This document shows positions 1 through 11,744 of a DNA stretch of 64,000 nt, in pieces. This stretch comes from Neurospora tetraspora (Eukaryota; Ascomycota; Sordariomycetes; Sordariales; Sordariaceae). The translations under genes were made by a program, and so were the position numbers. The stretch spans positions 6,510,001 through 6,574,000 of the forward strand of contig NW_026944383.1 in NCBI RefSeq assembly GCF_033439725.1. The letters run 5' to 3'. The notes below the pieces were generated by a model, which made no database searches, was not told the DNA's origin, and saw nothing but the letters and a program-made list of their open reading frames with translations. Every line of letters starts with the position of its first letter. The stretch's first letter is position 1.

Positions 1-516
1 ACTTCCACTTTGCACAAATTTCCTTACCAAAATTGAGGAATCTTCTGCCATTTTCAAATTCTCCAATTGTCAATTTTCCACCTTGATATCAAACCTCTTA
101 ACCTTTCATGGTCAACTTTTCCCACTGTCACTTTCAGGGTGGTCCAGCATGATCATCGATTGGCTTCCGGACCGGCCAGTGAGCCGATGTACGATTGACG
201 TCGACTTCCTCCACGCCTCTTGCAACTCCTGCCATTTCGATGCCTGAACCTTGAACCATCATCCGATATTCGGTTTGGAGAACTGCTGCGGAGAACATGG
301 TCACTGCGGCGCCGTTGCTCATGATGCCCACATTACGCACTGATGAGGGATCGATATCTCCGGTTCAACATAACTATTTATGTTCTGCTGATCGAATGTC
401 CTAAAACACGCACATTTCGGTCGGCTTGATGAGCATCATAAGAGACTCGTGTACTTTCACGGCTACCAGACTTCGACATAAAAGGTGATTGTCCACGGCG
501 CCTGATCTCTCTCAAC
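1..516. other. Intergenic, upstream of the hydrolase gene
   Basis: No coding region is supported here. The only open frames are short and start at non-ATG codons. The stretch presumably holds the 5' UTR and promoter of the metallo-hydrolase gene that starts at 517. I could not pick out a convincing TATA box or operator. Confidence 0.5.
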
Positions 517-1377
517 ATGCCCTCGACACAAGCCTCGTTTGATTACCCCCTCAGCATTACCAACATTGGTACAGCTACCGCCTTGATCCATCTTGGTGAG
601 CCAAGCAGTCCAAACCGTATCAACCTCATCACAGACCCCGTGTTCGGTCCCGGTGGTACCCAAATCGAGTATCGCGGTCTTGTCATCAATAAGTCCGACT
701 CCCCAGCCTTGACTCTCGACCAGCTCCCTCCCATCGATGCTGTTCTACTCAGCCATGAAGATCATCCGGATAACCTAGATGAGCTCGGCCGACGCCTCCT
801 TGATGGTCGGAGGGTGCTCACCACCAGAGACGGCGCTTCTCAACTAGCTCCACGTCCAGGAGTACGGGGCCTTAAGAACTGGGAAACTGTCTGTCTTGAC
901 CTTGGAGGTGAGGGAAAGGCGCGGAAGTTGGAAGTAACAGCCACTCCATGCAAGCACTTACCTGGTGGTCAGGTAGTGGGCTTCATTGTCAGCTCTCCAG
1001 ACGGGGCATTTGGAACACAGCCTGACGGTCGTCCGAATGCGATATACTTCTCCGGAGACACGATACATCTCGAAGAGCTTGGCAAGATGAAGGAAAAATA
1101 TCACATTGCCGTGGCGATGCTGAACATCGGAAAGGCTACGGTATCCTTGCCCGGCGGAGGTGCCGATGGGGGAGGCCCGCTACAGATCACCATGGGCGGT
1201 GACCAGGCCGCGCAGTTGGCCAAGGATATCGGAGCCGATGTTATTGTGCCGCTGCACTTCGAGTCATGGAGTCACTTTATGGAATCAGGGACCCAGCTAG
1301 CGAATGACTTTGCAAAGGCAGGAGTGGAGGATAGGGTGCTTTGGCTGAAGCGAGGCGTGGAGACCAAAATTGTTTGA
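517..1377 (+). CDS. Metallo-beta-lactamase-fold hydrolase (UlaG/Lactamase_B_2-like)
   Basis: Single-exon gene for a 286-residue protein. The family pattern is visible in order: SHEDHPDN near residues 85-92 (the HxDHxD metal site), TPCKHLPGG near 146-154, IYFSGDT near 188-194 (the third-motif Asp), and VPLHFESWSHF near 248-258 (the last metal His). This is the layout of the UlaG-like subgroup of the beta-lactamase superfamily, which usually binds one or two divalent metals and hydrolyses phosphodiester, lactone or similar bonds. No signal peptide or membrane segment is seen, so it is probably cytosolic. The substrate cannot be told from sequence. The start is the first ATG of the frame and no intron is needed. 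It is convergent with the next gene, with 374 bp between the stops that contain nothing recognisable. Confidence 0.85.
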   Translation: MPSTQASFDYPLSITNIGTATALIHLGEPSSPNRINLITDPVFGPGGTQIEYRGLVINKSDSPALTLDQLPPIDAVLLSHEDHPDNLDELGRRLLDGRRVLTTRDGASQLAPRPGVRGLKNWETVCLDLGGEGKARKLEVTATPCKHLPGGQVVGFIVSSPDGAFGTQPDGRPNAIYFSGDTIHLEELGKMKEKYHIAVAMLNIGKATVSLPGGGADGGGPLQITMGGDQAAQLAKDIGADVIVPLHFESWSHFMESGTQLANDFAKAGVEDRVLWLKRGVETKIV

Positions 1378-1751
1378 GTATTCCACGAACTGGGAAACAT
1401 ACAGGTAGGTTTACCCGTCAGGGCAGCCCACGCATTGCTATGTCGTCCTGAAACCTAACAAAAGAGATTCTCGCAGTGATTATAGAAGAAACAATGAATG
1501 ATTCACAAGGGCCATAACACCGCGACACCATCATAACTCATCAAGACAAAAAGAAAGTGTTTCCATTCGTCATGACCTCGTAGCCCGCGTGCGCTGCTAA
1601 CCAAATGTGGCCCTCGATCAAATCCAACCGAAGCAACAAAATATCAATCCTAAAACACCTTGTCATAAGTGTCATCATGCTCGAAATCTGCTCCATCCCC
1701 TTCACCCAGGCGGGGCATTAGAAGGACCCCGTTTGTCCGGTCCTTGTGGGC

Positions 1752-4474
1752 TTACTCCATGTCTCTGGCTCTGTCAATGCCGCCGAGGAGAATGTCGGTG
1801 AGTCTCTCCTGCAAAGATTTGTCGATCTCATCGACTCTGTCCCAGGGACGGGTGTCAACCATCTATCCCATGCTTTCTGTTAGTATCGCTTCAACGGGGT
1901 AGGGGGATAAGATGAATGGGAAGGCTCAACTCACGTCTCGAATTCTATGCTTCTCGTTCAGGTCATCATCCAATTTCTTCAACCATCTCGAAGCCGCTTC
2001 GTCTTTGCCAATTTGTAAGAATTGGATTCCCACCTGGTTTGGAAGCGCCCTCAGTTCATCCAGCCTCCTCGCCGCATCGACGATTACCTCCTCTACCGCA
2101 TCCTTGTCGTCCGCTGCCCCGTCCGTGATCACAATGAGGTTCAACATTTTTGGCTTCTCGGGAGGAGGTGCCCGCTCTCCCATCCGTCGCCGATAGTTTT
2201 CGAACCGGTCGATATAAGCCGTCAGGATTGTCCAAAGTCGCTCGGCAATGAAGGTCCCGCCACCAATCTCGTCTGGACTGACTTCGTTGGTCAAGAGATC
2301 TAGAACCCGTTGTCCATCTTGGATTCCAAACTCGTCTTTATCTTCGTTGCAGAAGAAATGCACATCTACACCGTCACGGTCATAGTGTGTCACAATATCG
2401 ACGATGTAGCGCAGAGACTCGATCATTTCGTCCCATTTCGAACGCTCTTTTGTCTCGCAGTTGCCGTTAGATGAGGGCGCCGCCTCGGTAGCTTCTATCA
2501 TTGATCCCGTGTCGTCGAGAAGGAATACGACGTCGAATTTTGAGAGCAGGGCGAACTCTCGGTTATCTTCCCTTCCACCAGTTACACGATTGAGAGGCAT
2601 CATAATGTCGTTGAGCCTGACAGGGACTATGTTGGAGCGGGATCTGCCAGGAGAGTTGTTCTCTTCAGGGTTTGAGTTGCTGATGCCCAAACCTACGGGT
2701 TGGGAATGGGGAGAAGGGCGAGTTGCCGATGTTCCATTGCTGGCTGAACTTTCTGTGGAAGGCCGTCCTGAATTTTGGCCTTGGTATGGAGGGGGGCTTT
2801 CGTCTCTCGCTATACTCTGTCTGAAAGGGAGTTCCCGAAAGATTTCCCTCTCAAACTCCGCTGCGGGAGAGGGTGGGATACTGCTGGATCCAGAGAGTGT
2901 TCGTTGAATCATTCGGATTATGAATTCAGCGACGTCACGGTAACTTCTGTCCTGATTGTGCTCCATCTTGATCATGGTGCGGTGGTCGCCTTCGATGCCG
3001 ATGGTCTGGCAATCAAATGAGCTCATGGCTGAGTCGGGGTCGGTTACCTGAGAGTATGTGTTAGCATTAGGTTGGATCGGGGTTCTTAGGGTCTCAGAGG
3101 AGATCCATCATCGAAAACAGAAACGACATTTCGACGTACGAATCTCATGCCAAACATTGGCTGCATCTCATATGCAATCACAATTGGAATCCTCGTCCGT
3201 GGGTTGTTTCGCATCTGATCGAACCTGGCAACAATGGTATTGAGGTCTTCGGACTGGATGCTCAAGCTATCTATGAGCGTGTCATTGCCGTGCAGGAACC
3301 TGACGATGCGGGAGGCATATCTGGCTAGTCTGGAGCCCTCCTGTGGTCATCGCTGTTTGTCAGCAAACGCTGACATATTGAGGGGTTCCAAGGAGTTCGG
3401 AGGTTGTGGACTCACGAAGGGAGTGCCAAAGAAAAAGATCCCCTTGACAAGGCATTCTTCTCCGTTGAAGAATGTACTTTGGCAGTCTTGGAATCGCTCT
3501 AGCCTGTGTGACTCTTCCGACAGAGCATGAATAAGGGCCTAGAAGAACGGACGGTTAGACAAGACCACATCAGATCCTCGAGTCGACAGGGCTTCCCATA
3601 CCTGGCAGACGACCAAGCCTCCAAGGCTATGGCAAGCAAAGTACATTGGGCGCTTGGATCCCTGTTGTAATGCAAGTCAGTCAGGAACAAGCAGACAAAA
3701 CTGTGGTAGCTGGACACACCTCAGTCCGGTCAGCCCTGAGATGGTTGAGGAAATTCTGCGATATCTTGTCGATCGTTGCAGTGGCAGCGGAAGCAAACAT
3801 GGCGCTTGCACGATATCCCACGGTTGCAAAGCGACCGGCCAACTTTCGACCTTCCCACTTCATGGGATTCAGCGGCCTCGCTTTGACATCGTCAGGAAGG
3901 AAGTCTCTGGGCCACATGTGAGGCGCGCCTTTGTCCGTGCTCCAAGACTTGAAGGCATGTCCTCCGAGACCATGAACAAAGTACATACTGTGGTTGGCAG
4001 TGTTGTTAGCGAGAAGCTCTCATCGTCGAACATGAAGCCTGGTTATGGAAAGTCGGCTTACTCGAATTGAGGGTCATCGTGCTCGGCGATGGTTGTTACA
4101 CCGAGAAACTCATCGCTCACCATGACAGCTGAATCTCTGACATCACCCGCTGGATGCTTTGGGTAGATGCGCGTAAGGTTGAGCCTGTCACGCAAAGCTT
4201 TACATTTCTCCTCTGTCTCCTGCCGAATTGTGACGACCGCGCAGAGCGTGCGCTGGTTCGTCTCCTTGGTCAGGGGATTGACAATGGGGTCAGAATCGGG
4301 TCGTTGTCGCCGGATATGCTCAAAGACGTCGTTTTCCGTGGTCCCCAATGGAAGATTACGGATTGTCAATGTCATATAAGAGTCTTTTGCCGCGTGACGA
4401 TGGCCGTGATGGGGATAGAAGCGGGAGTGCACCCGGTGGGCACGCCTGTGGATGTTATCGATCAAAGTCGCCAT
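1752..4474 (-). CDS. SesB-like alpha/beta hydrolase fused to a von Willebrand A domain
   Basis: Seven exons (4474-4062, 3987-3720, 3661-3602, 3538-3416, 3340-3140, 3047-1935, 1862-1752) join in frame to 762 residues; every donor/acceptor is GT/AG and phases agree. The N-terminus has an RRM-like stretch (LTIRNLPLGTT). Next is a lipase/DUF676-type domain: YFVHGLGGHAFKSW, MWPRDFLPDD, the nucleophile elbow ACHSLGG in its own 20-residue exon, GIFFFGTPF, and the likely catalytic His in GDHRTMIKM. A low-complexity Ser/Pro linker follows. The C-terminal third is a vWA domain with MIDAS-like VVFLLDDTGSM and a later VITDGAADD. SesB-type hydrolases are known as N-terminal effector domains of fungal STAND/NLR proteins; here the usual NB-ARC/NACHT module is replaced by vWA. 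A first ATG at 4474 has a good context (CAAGATGG); upstream in-frame sequence has only GTG. The last exon end is the least certain: a GTAAGC overlaps the stop and could extend it. Confidence 0.8.
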
Positions 4475-5314
4475 CTTGGATGGGCTTGAGTTCTTGGAGA
4501 TGAGTTGGTTGGGAGTGTTGAAGATCGAGAAAGGATTCAGACCTACTGCGGTGTTATCCACCCCTATTTAACCTCAACCGGCTTGATAGTTGGTTATGCG
4601 GCTCTGCGCTTCCAACTGAGCGTTGACCAGCCTGTACCCAACCAGTCGTCGGGACGTCCAGTTGGCGTCTCATGATGGAGTTGATACTCGCTGGGTGACC
4701 AGCATTCAGCTCCGTCCAGATCCTCGAAACACTGTCTACGAAAACCTCAAACAGCAAGGTCGCAACACAAGGAGTCACATCAGTCGCTAAGCGCGGACTG
4801 GTCTGATTTCTTTCCCAACGATTCTCATACGCGGTGCACTGCAAGATGCGCAAGAAAGAGTGGTACGCAATACACGCATGCCAACATCCCCGGCGCCGCC
4901 CCAATGTAATTTTCGTGACGCCTATCCTCTGGTTGAGATGCTTCCTCCAGACTTCTCATAGGACAATTAGGGCTCTGAGGATCAACGACAAGATTGGCGT
5001 TGCTGCCCAATCGAAACACACTTATCCCGAAATGGTTCCGAGATCTTGTGGCCTTGCTCTGCCTTGCCGGTTTTGCTTCTGTTCGAGTTGTATCGGGATT
5101 ACCACAGTAGGAAAGAGTGAAGATTCTCGGGAGACAAGTATCTGCGGGCACATGTAGGACGAACCTGAACAACCCATACCCATAGGCATTGTCTTGGCAA
5201 TTTACGTGGGGAATAGGCGTGTTGTCTTAGACCCCTTGTTCCCAAACCTTGTCATGGGAAGGGGGAGCACTTCATGGTACCTGGTCGAACCTAGGAGACC
5301 CCATGTCTTTCCCA
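4475..5314. other. Intergenic stretch, nothing recognised
   Basis: Upstream region of the hydrolase-vWA gene followed by non-coding sequence. Open frames here are short, lack family resemblance and need non-ATG starts. I see no RNA gene or transposon remnant before the foldback element that begins at about 5315. Confidence 0.4.
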
Positions 5315-5631
5315 CACTCAAGCACCTTGACAGTTGCCAAGACTCAAGCACCTTGACAGTTTCATGAGCTGACCACAACTTTTTGGCAAACGGACCATCG
5401 AAACGAAAAGAACAAGACTTCATTTGCCCATATCTCCACCAAATGAGGAGATGAAAGAAAAATGATTGTAGATTCAACATCAGCGTGCTTGAAACTATCA
5501 AGAGAGTACTCTTTCTGATGATATAATTGAGTTTCTTGATTTTCGTCTTTCGTTTTGATGGTCCGTTAGTCAAAAAGTTGTGGTCAGTTCAATTCTCGGA
5601 AAGTCTTGGCAACTGTCAAGGTGCTTGAGTG
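5315..5631. mobile_element. MITE-like foldback element with ~90-bp terminal inverted repeats
   Basis: The left arm (about 5315-5410) and right arm (about 5541-5631) are imperfect reverse complements. Both ends begin CACTCAAGCACCTTGACAGT read inward. Matching internal blocks include GACCACAACTTTTT and CGGACCATC. The loop of roughly 130 bp holds no coding frame. The left arm also carries a short direct duplication of CTCAAGCACCTTGACAGTT at about 5343-5361. Size, long TIRs and lack of coding fit a MITE of a DNA transposon. The right flank reads TA and the left flank CA, so a TA target duplication is only partly preserved. Confidence 0.7.
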
Positions 5632-5814
5632 TAGGAACTGTTACGGTCCATCCCGTTGTCTACCTGACGATCACCCTCACCAGTCTACGGTGGCCTAAGT
5701 GTTGGCTATGATTAATTGAAAAAGTTTGGTCAGAAAATGGCCCGTGCCAGCTGTAGGCACTAGATTCACACTAAAGGGTAGTTTCTACAATCTAATACAA
5801 TACCCTCTATCAAA

Positions 5815-6120
5815 TTAATAAAGTAATGAAGCAATGAAGTAATGAAGCAATAAAACAATAAAGCAATAAAGCAATAAAGCAATAAAGCAATAAAGCAATA
5901 AAGCAATGAAGTAATGAAGCAATAAAACAATAAAGCAATAAAGCAATAAAGCAATAAAGCAATAAAGCAATAAAGCAATAAAGCAATAAAGCAATAAAGC
6001 AATAAAGCAATAAAGCAATAAAGCAATATAGTAATAAAGCAATAAAGTAATGAAGCAATAAAGTAATAAAGCAATGAAGTAATAAAGTAATGAAGTAATG
6101 AAGTAATGAAGTAATAAAAC
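5815..6120. repeat. 8-bp minisatellite (AAGCAATA)n, about 38 units
   Basis: Near-perfect tandem array of an octamer read on the plus strand as AAGCAATA, with variant units AAGTAATG, AAGCAATG and AAACAATA clustered at both ends. The centre (about 5935-6020) is the most homogeneous. The long low-complexity reading frames seen on the minus strand are simply translations of this octamer. Confidence 0.95.
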
Positions 6121-6185
6121 AACTAGAGGCAATGGAAGTTAATTGAAGTCGAAGGGGTATAATGAGCTGAGATTCTGAGAGTTAA

Positions 6186-6510
6186 TAAGATTTGGGAACC
6201 TCGAGGTTTACCAAAATTTAGGGTAGTAGTACAAATGGATCCTCCGGTTCTTTTCCAAATTTTAGTTAGAAAGTAAATGAGAGCCTCGAGATTTGCCAAG
6301 ACTTTTTTAAGGTAGTAGTGCAAATAGATCTTTCGCTTCTTCTCTAAATTTTGGACTTTGGGGTAGAGTATTAATATAAATAGATATCCTTATCCCTTTT
6401 ACTCTCTCTGGGCAATAGGAATGAATAAGAGTTGATAAGAGATATAAGAGTTAATAAGAGGTATAAGAGTTAATAGGAGTTGATAGGAGTTGTAAATGTG
6501 ATGGATAATG
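6186..6510. repeat. Degenerate direct repeat plus GAGTTAATAAGA-type satellite
   Basis: Two diverged copies of a block of about 75 bp lie at 6190-6265 and 6281-6355. Both contain CCTCGAG, then GGTAGTAGT-CAAAT and TTCTTTTCC/CTCTAAATTTT. Immediately after, 6428-6495 is an irregular array of GAGTTAATAAGAGGTATAA-like units. No gene content. Confidence 0.7.
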
Positions 6511-9500
6511 TAATACCTTTGGATGGAGGTGAGTCTTCCAATTTGAGTATATAAATAATATGGAGGCGTTAATATAAAAAGGCTGGCAGCTGGGTGCAGT
6601 TGAGACCTCGGACCAACTTTCAATTGAGCATAGCCAACACTTGGGCCACCGTACCAGTCCGGCATTTGGCTCGTTCGCTACCCATGTCAAGCTCTGGCCA
6701 TAGCGCCAACGCAACACCACATCTATGTCCTATATGCCACTCCCGAGACAAGAAGGTTCTTCCTGTGAGAGCGAATCCGGATCGGGCGCCAGCGAACACT
6801 GATTGTCAAGCTCCTCGTCAGTGGAAAGCTGTCGAGAGTTTTATGTTGTGCTACTCGAAAAGCGTTCCGCGAAAAGATCACCAGACTTCGGCCTCAAACA
6901 CCGACTCACTGCCACGACGAGGCACAGAATAACACCGGCGAGAGAAATTTCCCTCAGGTGTGGCTGTCACAAATCGTGCAATTGGTGAAGGCTACGCCAC
7001 ATATGCGTGTGTATTACAGGGGGTGAGAAGAGGAAGTCGTTCATCCCCGCGGGGTTCCTACCCCGGCCCTTCACAGTTGGGACAACCCATCAAGCTGCTC
7101 GAAAACTTCTCCGCTGATCGCTGACCAGTCGGCCGTTCTATGGAATACATACCTCCGACCTCATTACCCCGTACTATGGAATTTGGGTTTCTCAGCTTCC
7201 GCAGAGTTATGGTTACATGAGGCTCCGCCGCACAGCTCGCGAATCATAGACGGCCTTGGCTCCGAAGAGACTGGTTTAGGCAGCCATCAATCGCTGCCGA
7301 ATCAAACAAGGCGTCCGTCTGGTTAACAATGATTCCTGGGTGCGTCCGGCCGTTGATTTCAGGTTGCATGTTTTGGCCCGACGGTGAGGCCGTGACTCGA
7401 GTGCCAAGAATGAACCCAAGAGCCGCGGACTGTCCTCAACCCCTTTTCTGGAAATGCGGGAAACAAAACAAGTAACACAGGGAACAACCCATGGTGTTTC
7501 ATCAGGACCCAATATCCGGGGAATCCCGCCAATGTTCTCCTATCAAAGTCACGTCAGCACCTTACTCCAGCCAGTTACTCGATGGAGCATCAAACCGAGG
7601 AAAGCAAAATGACGGTGTTTCCAATCCCCAAACCTCGTCCGTCCTCTACCTTATCAATACCATGCATATGGTTACCCCGAACCCATACGTGGCGAGCTCT
7701 TACCCACTTGAAGACCCTCCCTCATCAACGGCGGCCATTTCTGAACGCCTTGCCTTGTCGCTCAAGAAGACTGCCATCCGTCCAACTTACCTCTCGCCTC
7801 GGCTCTTGATACATTATACCACCGTCCCCTGATGCATGTAACTCGACGTGATACCTATGCACACTGTTCTGCAGAGCTGCATGTATTGTCACTTGAACAC
7901 ATGGCTTGACACTCGACAAGTGAGTTGTCACTTGGGGCGTGTTCCAAAATCTCCCCGTTGATCCAATCCCCCATACAAAATCGACCCCTGTTGTTGATAT
8001 ACAGTAAATATGCAGTTGATCACACTGTATATTTGTAGGATTCTTATTTAAAGTTTCAGCAGCACCTTTCCATTTTTGATCTCCTGACGTCTATGACGCT
8101 ATCCCTACAATAGTAACAACATTTGTGGCAATTATAGCCAAAATTTCTATTTTTTGCTCAAAGAAGACGTTCAGGAGCTTGGCACGTACTACGCTAGCTA
8201 GGCCCCCTTGTACGTGGCTTTTCAGCCTGTATGAGGCTTTAGTAGCCAATTAGATTAGCTGTAATAGTTCGCGCCGGGTTAATTAGAAAAAGTAGAAAAA
8301 GGCTACTTTTTTGCTGTTGATCGATGATATCTCCACCATTCTTTGCTGTACCTCTTAGAAATTTCAAACACCGATACTTTCAACTTATTGCTATCGAATG
8401 CAGCTCTTTTTTCCCATTTCTGAATACCTTCAAAATTCGACTAAATCGAGCTCAAAGTTCCACCCCCTGTAGCGCTAAGGCCGGGCTTGGCTCGAGCTTG
8501 GCAAGGGGTACAAGAGGCCCCTTGTGAAAGGCTGCATATTTTGCTTTGTACACGGATTAACAGACTGGATCAACTGTTGGAAAATTGGAACACGCCCTTG
8601 GGCTGAAGCGGGTTCCTGGTCTCACTGGACTGGCGATATGTGACAGAGACGGAGGCTCAGCTCTCTCCGAGCAACAACGGACACTACGACATACCTACTG
8701 CACTAAATCTTTGGATGCCGAGTTTCCGGCCATTCTTCACCCCCTGATGCCAGCCAATGCCGTTCTATAACCAGACTCGCTGGTCAGCACTCCTTTTGTC
8801 CGTCAACCAGACTAGTGTCTGAGACAAAATCCAACTTCCACAGGCATCGTAGATCCGAAAGACCGGATTAAGCGCGCTTAGCCCTCCCATTCCTACCTCC
8901 CTTGACCTTGCTTGAACGTGTCTCGAGTCTCCACAGCAGAGCCTCGCAATACTACCTGGCGACAGAAGAACGGAGACACCGCGAGTGACGGATGGTCAGG
9001 ATGGATTTGAAAGATGCATTGGTGCCAGGCTGCGATGCATGGAAACAAAGCAAACAGGTGACGACTTACAGATGGGAGCTTGGCAAGAGACTCGGTGCTT
9101 ACGGCGGAGAACATGCACGACACTCGTGACACTTTCACTTCATCCTCAACTACTGCTAACGACAAGCTCACTCGGCGATCACATTGGGACAATCACTCAC
9201 GGCAACAAGGGGATTGATCATGGAAGCAACAGATTCTGTCTTTTGTATCCGTGAAGCTGGATATCAGACCGTCATTACGGAAGGTCTTTGACTTCTACCA
9301 CATCGCAAAGATCTCACAGAGAGATCCACACCCCTCTCAGCACATACTCCGCCCATTACTTCCCTGGTGAGCCCCATCCCGCGATTCTTCTGGGCCAGAA
9401 TGAAAAAGGCATAAACTCCTAAACTCTCCACCAATGCACCGATACCCTTAAGCCATCAACCAGAACATGCGATATTGTTGAGAAAGCAAAGTAACCTCCC

Positions 9501-9588
9501 ACTAACCTCCCACTGCTCACTCCTCCTCACATCTGGCTCAAACCATCGCCCCTCCGTGGAAACCGAGGTCCAGAATTTCACCCTCCCC
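6511..9588. other. Gene-poor spacer
   Basis: Three kilobases without a supported gene. The segment at about 7960-8310 is A+T-rich with many TAG/TTA runs and could be a decayed repeat, but I could not match it to a transposon family. All open frames are under 115 codons and show no known motif. Nothing else recognised. Confidence 0.4.
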
Positions 9589-10110
9589 TCAGCGACGGAT
9601 CGCCACAGCCGCGAAGGCTGGGGTCGAGGTGATCGACTGTTTCTTGGGCGCGTGCATGGAATTCTCCAACCCGGTCTTCCTTTTCGGCAGCGAATTGGTG
9701 GTGTTGGCTAGGACGGCGCGGCTGGGTCCAGCGGCCGGGACGTAGTCGTCGTAGTAGCCGGCCTGCCGACAAGATATGTTAGTGATCGCTGCGTGAGGGT
9801 TGAGACTTTGATCAAGTGATCAGGGGTAACAAACCTTCTTCTTGGCTTCATACTCTTCCTCGGCTTCCCTGAACCAAGCTCTGACTTCCTCATCTGTCAT
9901 CAACTTGGGCGATGCCAGTGCGCGCGGGGCCCTGTATCGGGGGACTGTACGGAGGGTTGGACGGGGGGTTGGACGGGTGATTGTACGGGGCGCTTGGTGA
10001 GAAATGGGTGATGCTTTCATGCGCTGACTCTCAAGATGCGACTTGTAAGCAGCAGCGCTGCGGTACGCATTCTTGTTGAATGGCTTGGTATAGGTGGGGA
10101 AGTCGGACAT
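9589..10110 (-). CDS. Type A modular protein A1 (one YRSxAAY repeat)
   Basis: Two exons, 10110-9835 and 9762-9589, separated by a 72-bp phase-0 intron. The N-terminus MSDFPTYTKPFNKNAYRSAA carries one copy of the family repeat. A Pro/Thr/Arg-rich linker follows, then the conserved acidic helix LMTDEEVRAWFREAEEEYEA at the end of exon 1. Exon 2 begins AGYYDDYVPAAG and contains the GLENSMHAPKK signature. It is the first member of the tandem family that occupies the next 33 kb. Hydrophilic, no signal peptide or membrane span. The family is not one I recognise; function unknown. The start is fixed by the MSDFP motif shared with paralogues. Reading frame and splice sites are intact. Confidence 0.8.
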
Positions 10111-10235
10111 GGTTGCGATTTTGCGATTTGTGATAATGTGTTGGTTTGTGTTGGGATCAGCAGAAAAGATGACGGTATGTAAGAAGGAAGGAAGGAGGGA
10201 AGGAAGAGAGGGAAGGAATGGAGGGGTGGAAAAGG

Positions 10236-10470
10236 TATTTATAGAGAAGGTAAGTGCTATTGGAAGGCAAGTACCTTATTGATAAGGCAAGTACATATTG
10301 AGAAGGCAAGTTGCTATTGTGAAAGCAAGTGCATATTGAGAAGGCAAGTGCCCGGGCCTATTGAGAGTTGAGACGGAAGGCAAGTACCTATTGAGGAGGC
10401 TGGTATCTATTGAGAAGGCGGGGGTACCTATTGAGAAGGCAAGTACGTATTGACAAGGCAAGTGGAAGGC
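10236..10470. repeat. ~20-bp tandem repeat in the A1 promoter
   Basis: About ten irregular copies of AAGGCAAGTACCTATTGAG-like units lie directly upstream of the A1 TATA-like sequence (TATTTATAG at about 10217). Copies differ by substitutions and short insertions. The position suggests a copy-number-variable promoter segment; that role is inference. Confidence 0.8.
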
Positions 10471-10744
10471 AAGTGCAAGCGGGGACCGAGATCACGTCAC
10501 TCGTTCACCCCAGTCTTTGAAGGTGAGAAGGTCATCACTCGGCCTTCATCCAAATCTCAGGAAAGATATACCCCACATGAAAATGTTTTGATACCGAGTA
10601 TCGCAGTCGGGGAAGCAAGTGCTGAAGACCGCAAAGTGAGGCCATGATGAAAGCAACAGCAATGTCAAGTTCTCTCAGCAGCCAGCCGAACACTCGGACT
10701 GTCTGTCGCCATTATTCTACCGTCCTCCGTTTTGTCCAGCCCAG

Positions 10745-11105
10745 ATGCTCCAGCGAGGCCGAAGTAATATCACCAGCGGATATTCTCCTCGTTCTCGGTC
10801 AATAAATGAAGCACTGAAAACTCTTTTCTCGATACCTTATTGGCTTCATCTTGCGCCAAAAGTGTTCGATGGGGTTGAGATCTGGAGAGTGTGGTGGATG
10901 CTCTATGCACCAGATCCCACGAGTGTCCAGGGGTCAAGGTATTTTTTTCCCTCGAAGATTGAATCCTCGCATTATCGTGGAAGAAAAAAGTTCCCGGGCG
11001 ATAGTTAGGGACCAATTCTTGTTCTGGTCACTCGATATAAGAGTTCGAAGAGTACCCATTCCTTGCTGACTTCGGCTCACGGTCTATGATGACTAAGTTC
11101 GAGCG
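10745..11105 (-). pseudogene. Tc1/mariner transposase relic
   Basis: Read on the minus strand across frameshifts, the sequence gives NGYSSNSYI, then PGTFFFHDNARIQSS (second catalytic Asp region), then CIEHPPHSPDLNPIEHFWRK (third acidic residue region). These are the hallmark C-terminal blocks of Tc1/mariner DDE transposases. An in-frame stop follows NSYIE and at least one frameshift separates the DNAR and HPPHSPDLN blocks. No terminal inverted repeats were found nearby. Coding-like residues may extend a little upstream. Confidence 0.8.
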
Positions 11106-11744
11106 TCCTTTTCTCCAATCCATCCTCTAAATCATTGAGTTGATGGAAGCATTGACATGAGTCTTGAAATTGACTAATTCGGGCTTGAATTTATCCTGGG
11201 GCCTTTGAAACACTTCATAGTCCGTGGGGTGCTCGGTATCCGGGTGTGAGAATCACTGTGGCCCGCCCAGTCTTGCGCAGGCCCTCGGCGTAGTGGGCTT
11301 AGCTACGATAGTCGTTGTGGTAAAACGCCTTCACGATAGGACCTGAAAGCCCCAATGGCCGGGTTCGACAAGGATGTTCTTTCGGATGGAAAGGTGGTGG
11401 TTGATTAGAAGGTCTACCTAGCAATGGGACATCCCAAGAATACAGGTATAAACACCCCTCCAAGCTAACCGCATATTGTACCTTCCCAAGCTTTTCGTTT
11501 TCCTCCAATTCCTTTCCTTCACGTCGTAGCTGGCTATGTCCTTGCCATTGCCTTCTCACGGCCTGGTTCTCACAGAGTTGATCACCCGGAATTTCCTAGC
11601 GTCTCGAGCCACTGAGCCGTCTGTTGTGGCCAGGCCTCACAGTGTCTCCGTTGGTAGCTTCGATGGCAAGGGGCTAAGCAAACTCATCTCAGGCTGTTTT
11701 CAGTTGTAAGCTGGCTGCTCGGCGCTTGAGGAGGATGGTTGCGA
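11106..11744. other. Spacer between transposase relic and A2
   Basis: Possible further 5' remains of the transposase around 11106-11250 are too weak to call. No intact gene. The far end is the 3' flank of A2. Confidence 0.4.

Noticed and set aside
5766-6132. Several 80-118 codon minus-strand frames rich in Leu, Tyr, Cys and Phe
   Set aside because: They are three-frame translations of the 8-bp minisatellite; an 8-mer array yields the same peptide in every frame.
7960-8310. A+T-rich segment as a RIP-mutated transposon
   Set aside because: Base composition fits, but I could find no transposase, RT motif or terminal repeat to support it.
10236-10470. Spaced ~20-bp repeats that look superficially like a CRISPR array
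   Set aside because: Repeats are imperfect, spacers are not unique or uniform, and the genome is eukaryotic; this is a promoter minisatellite.
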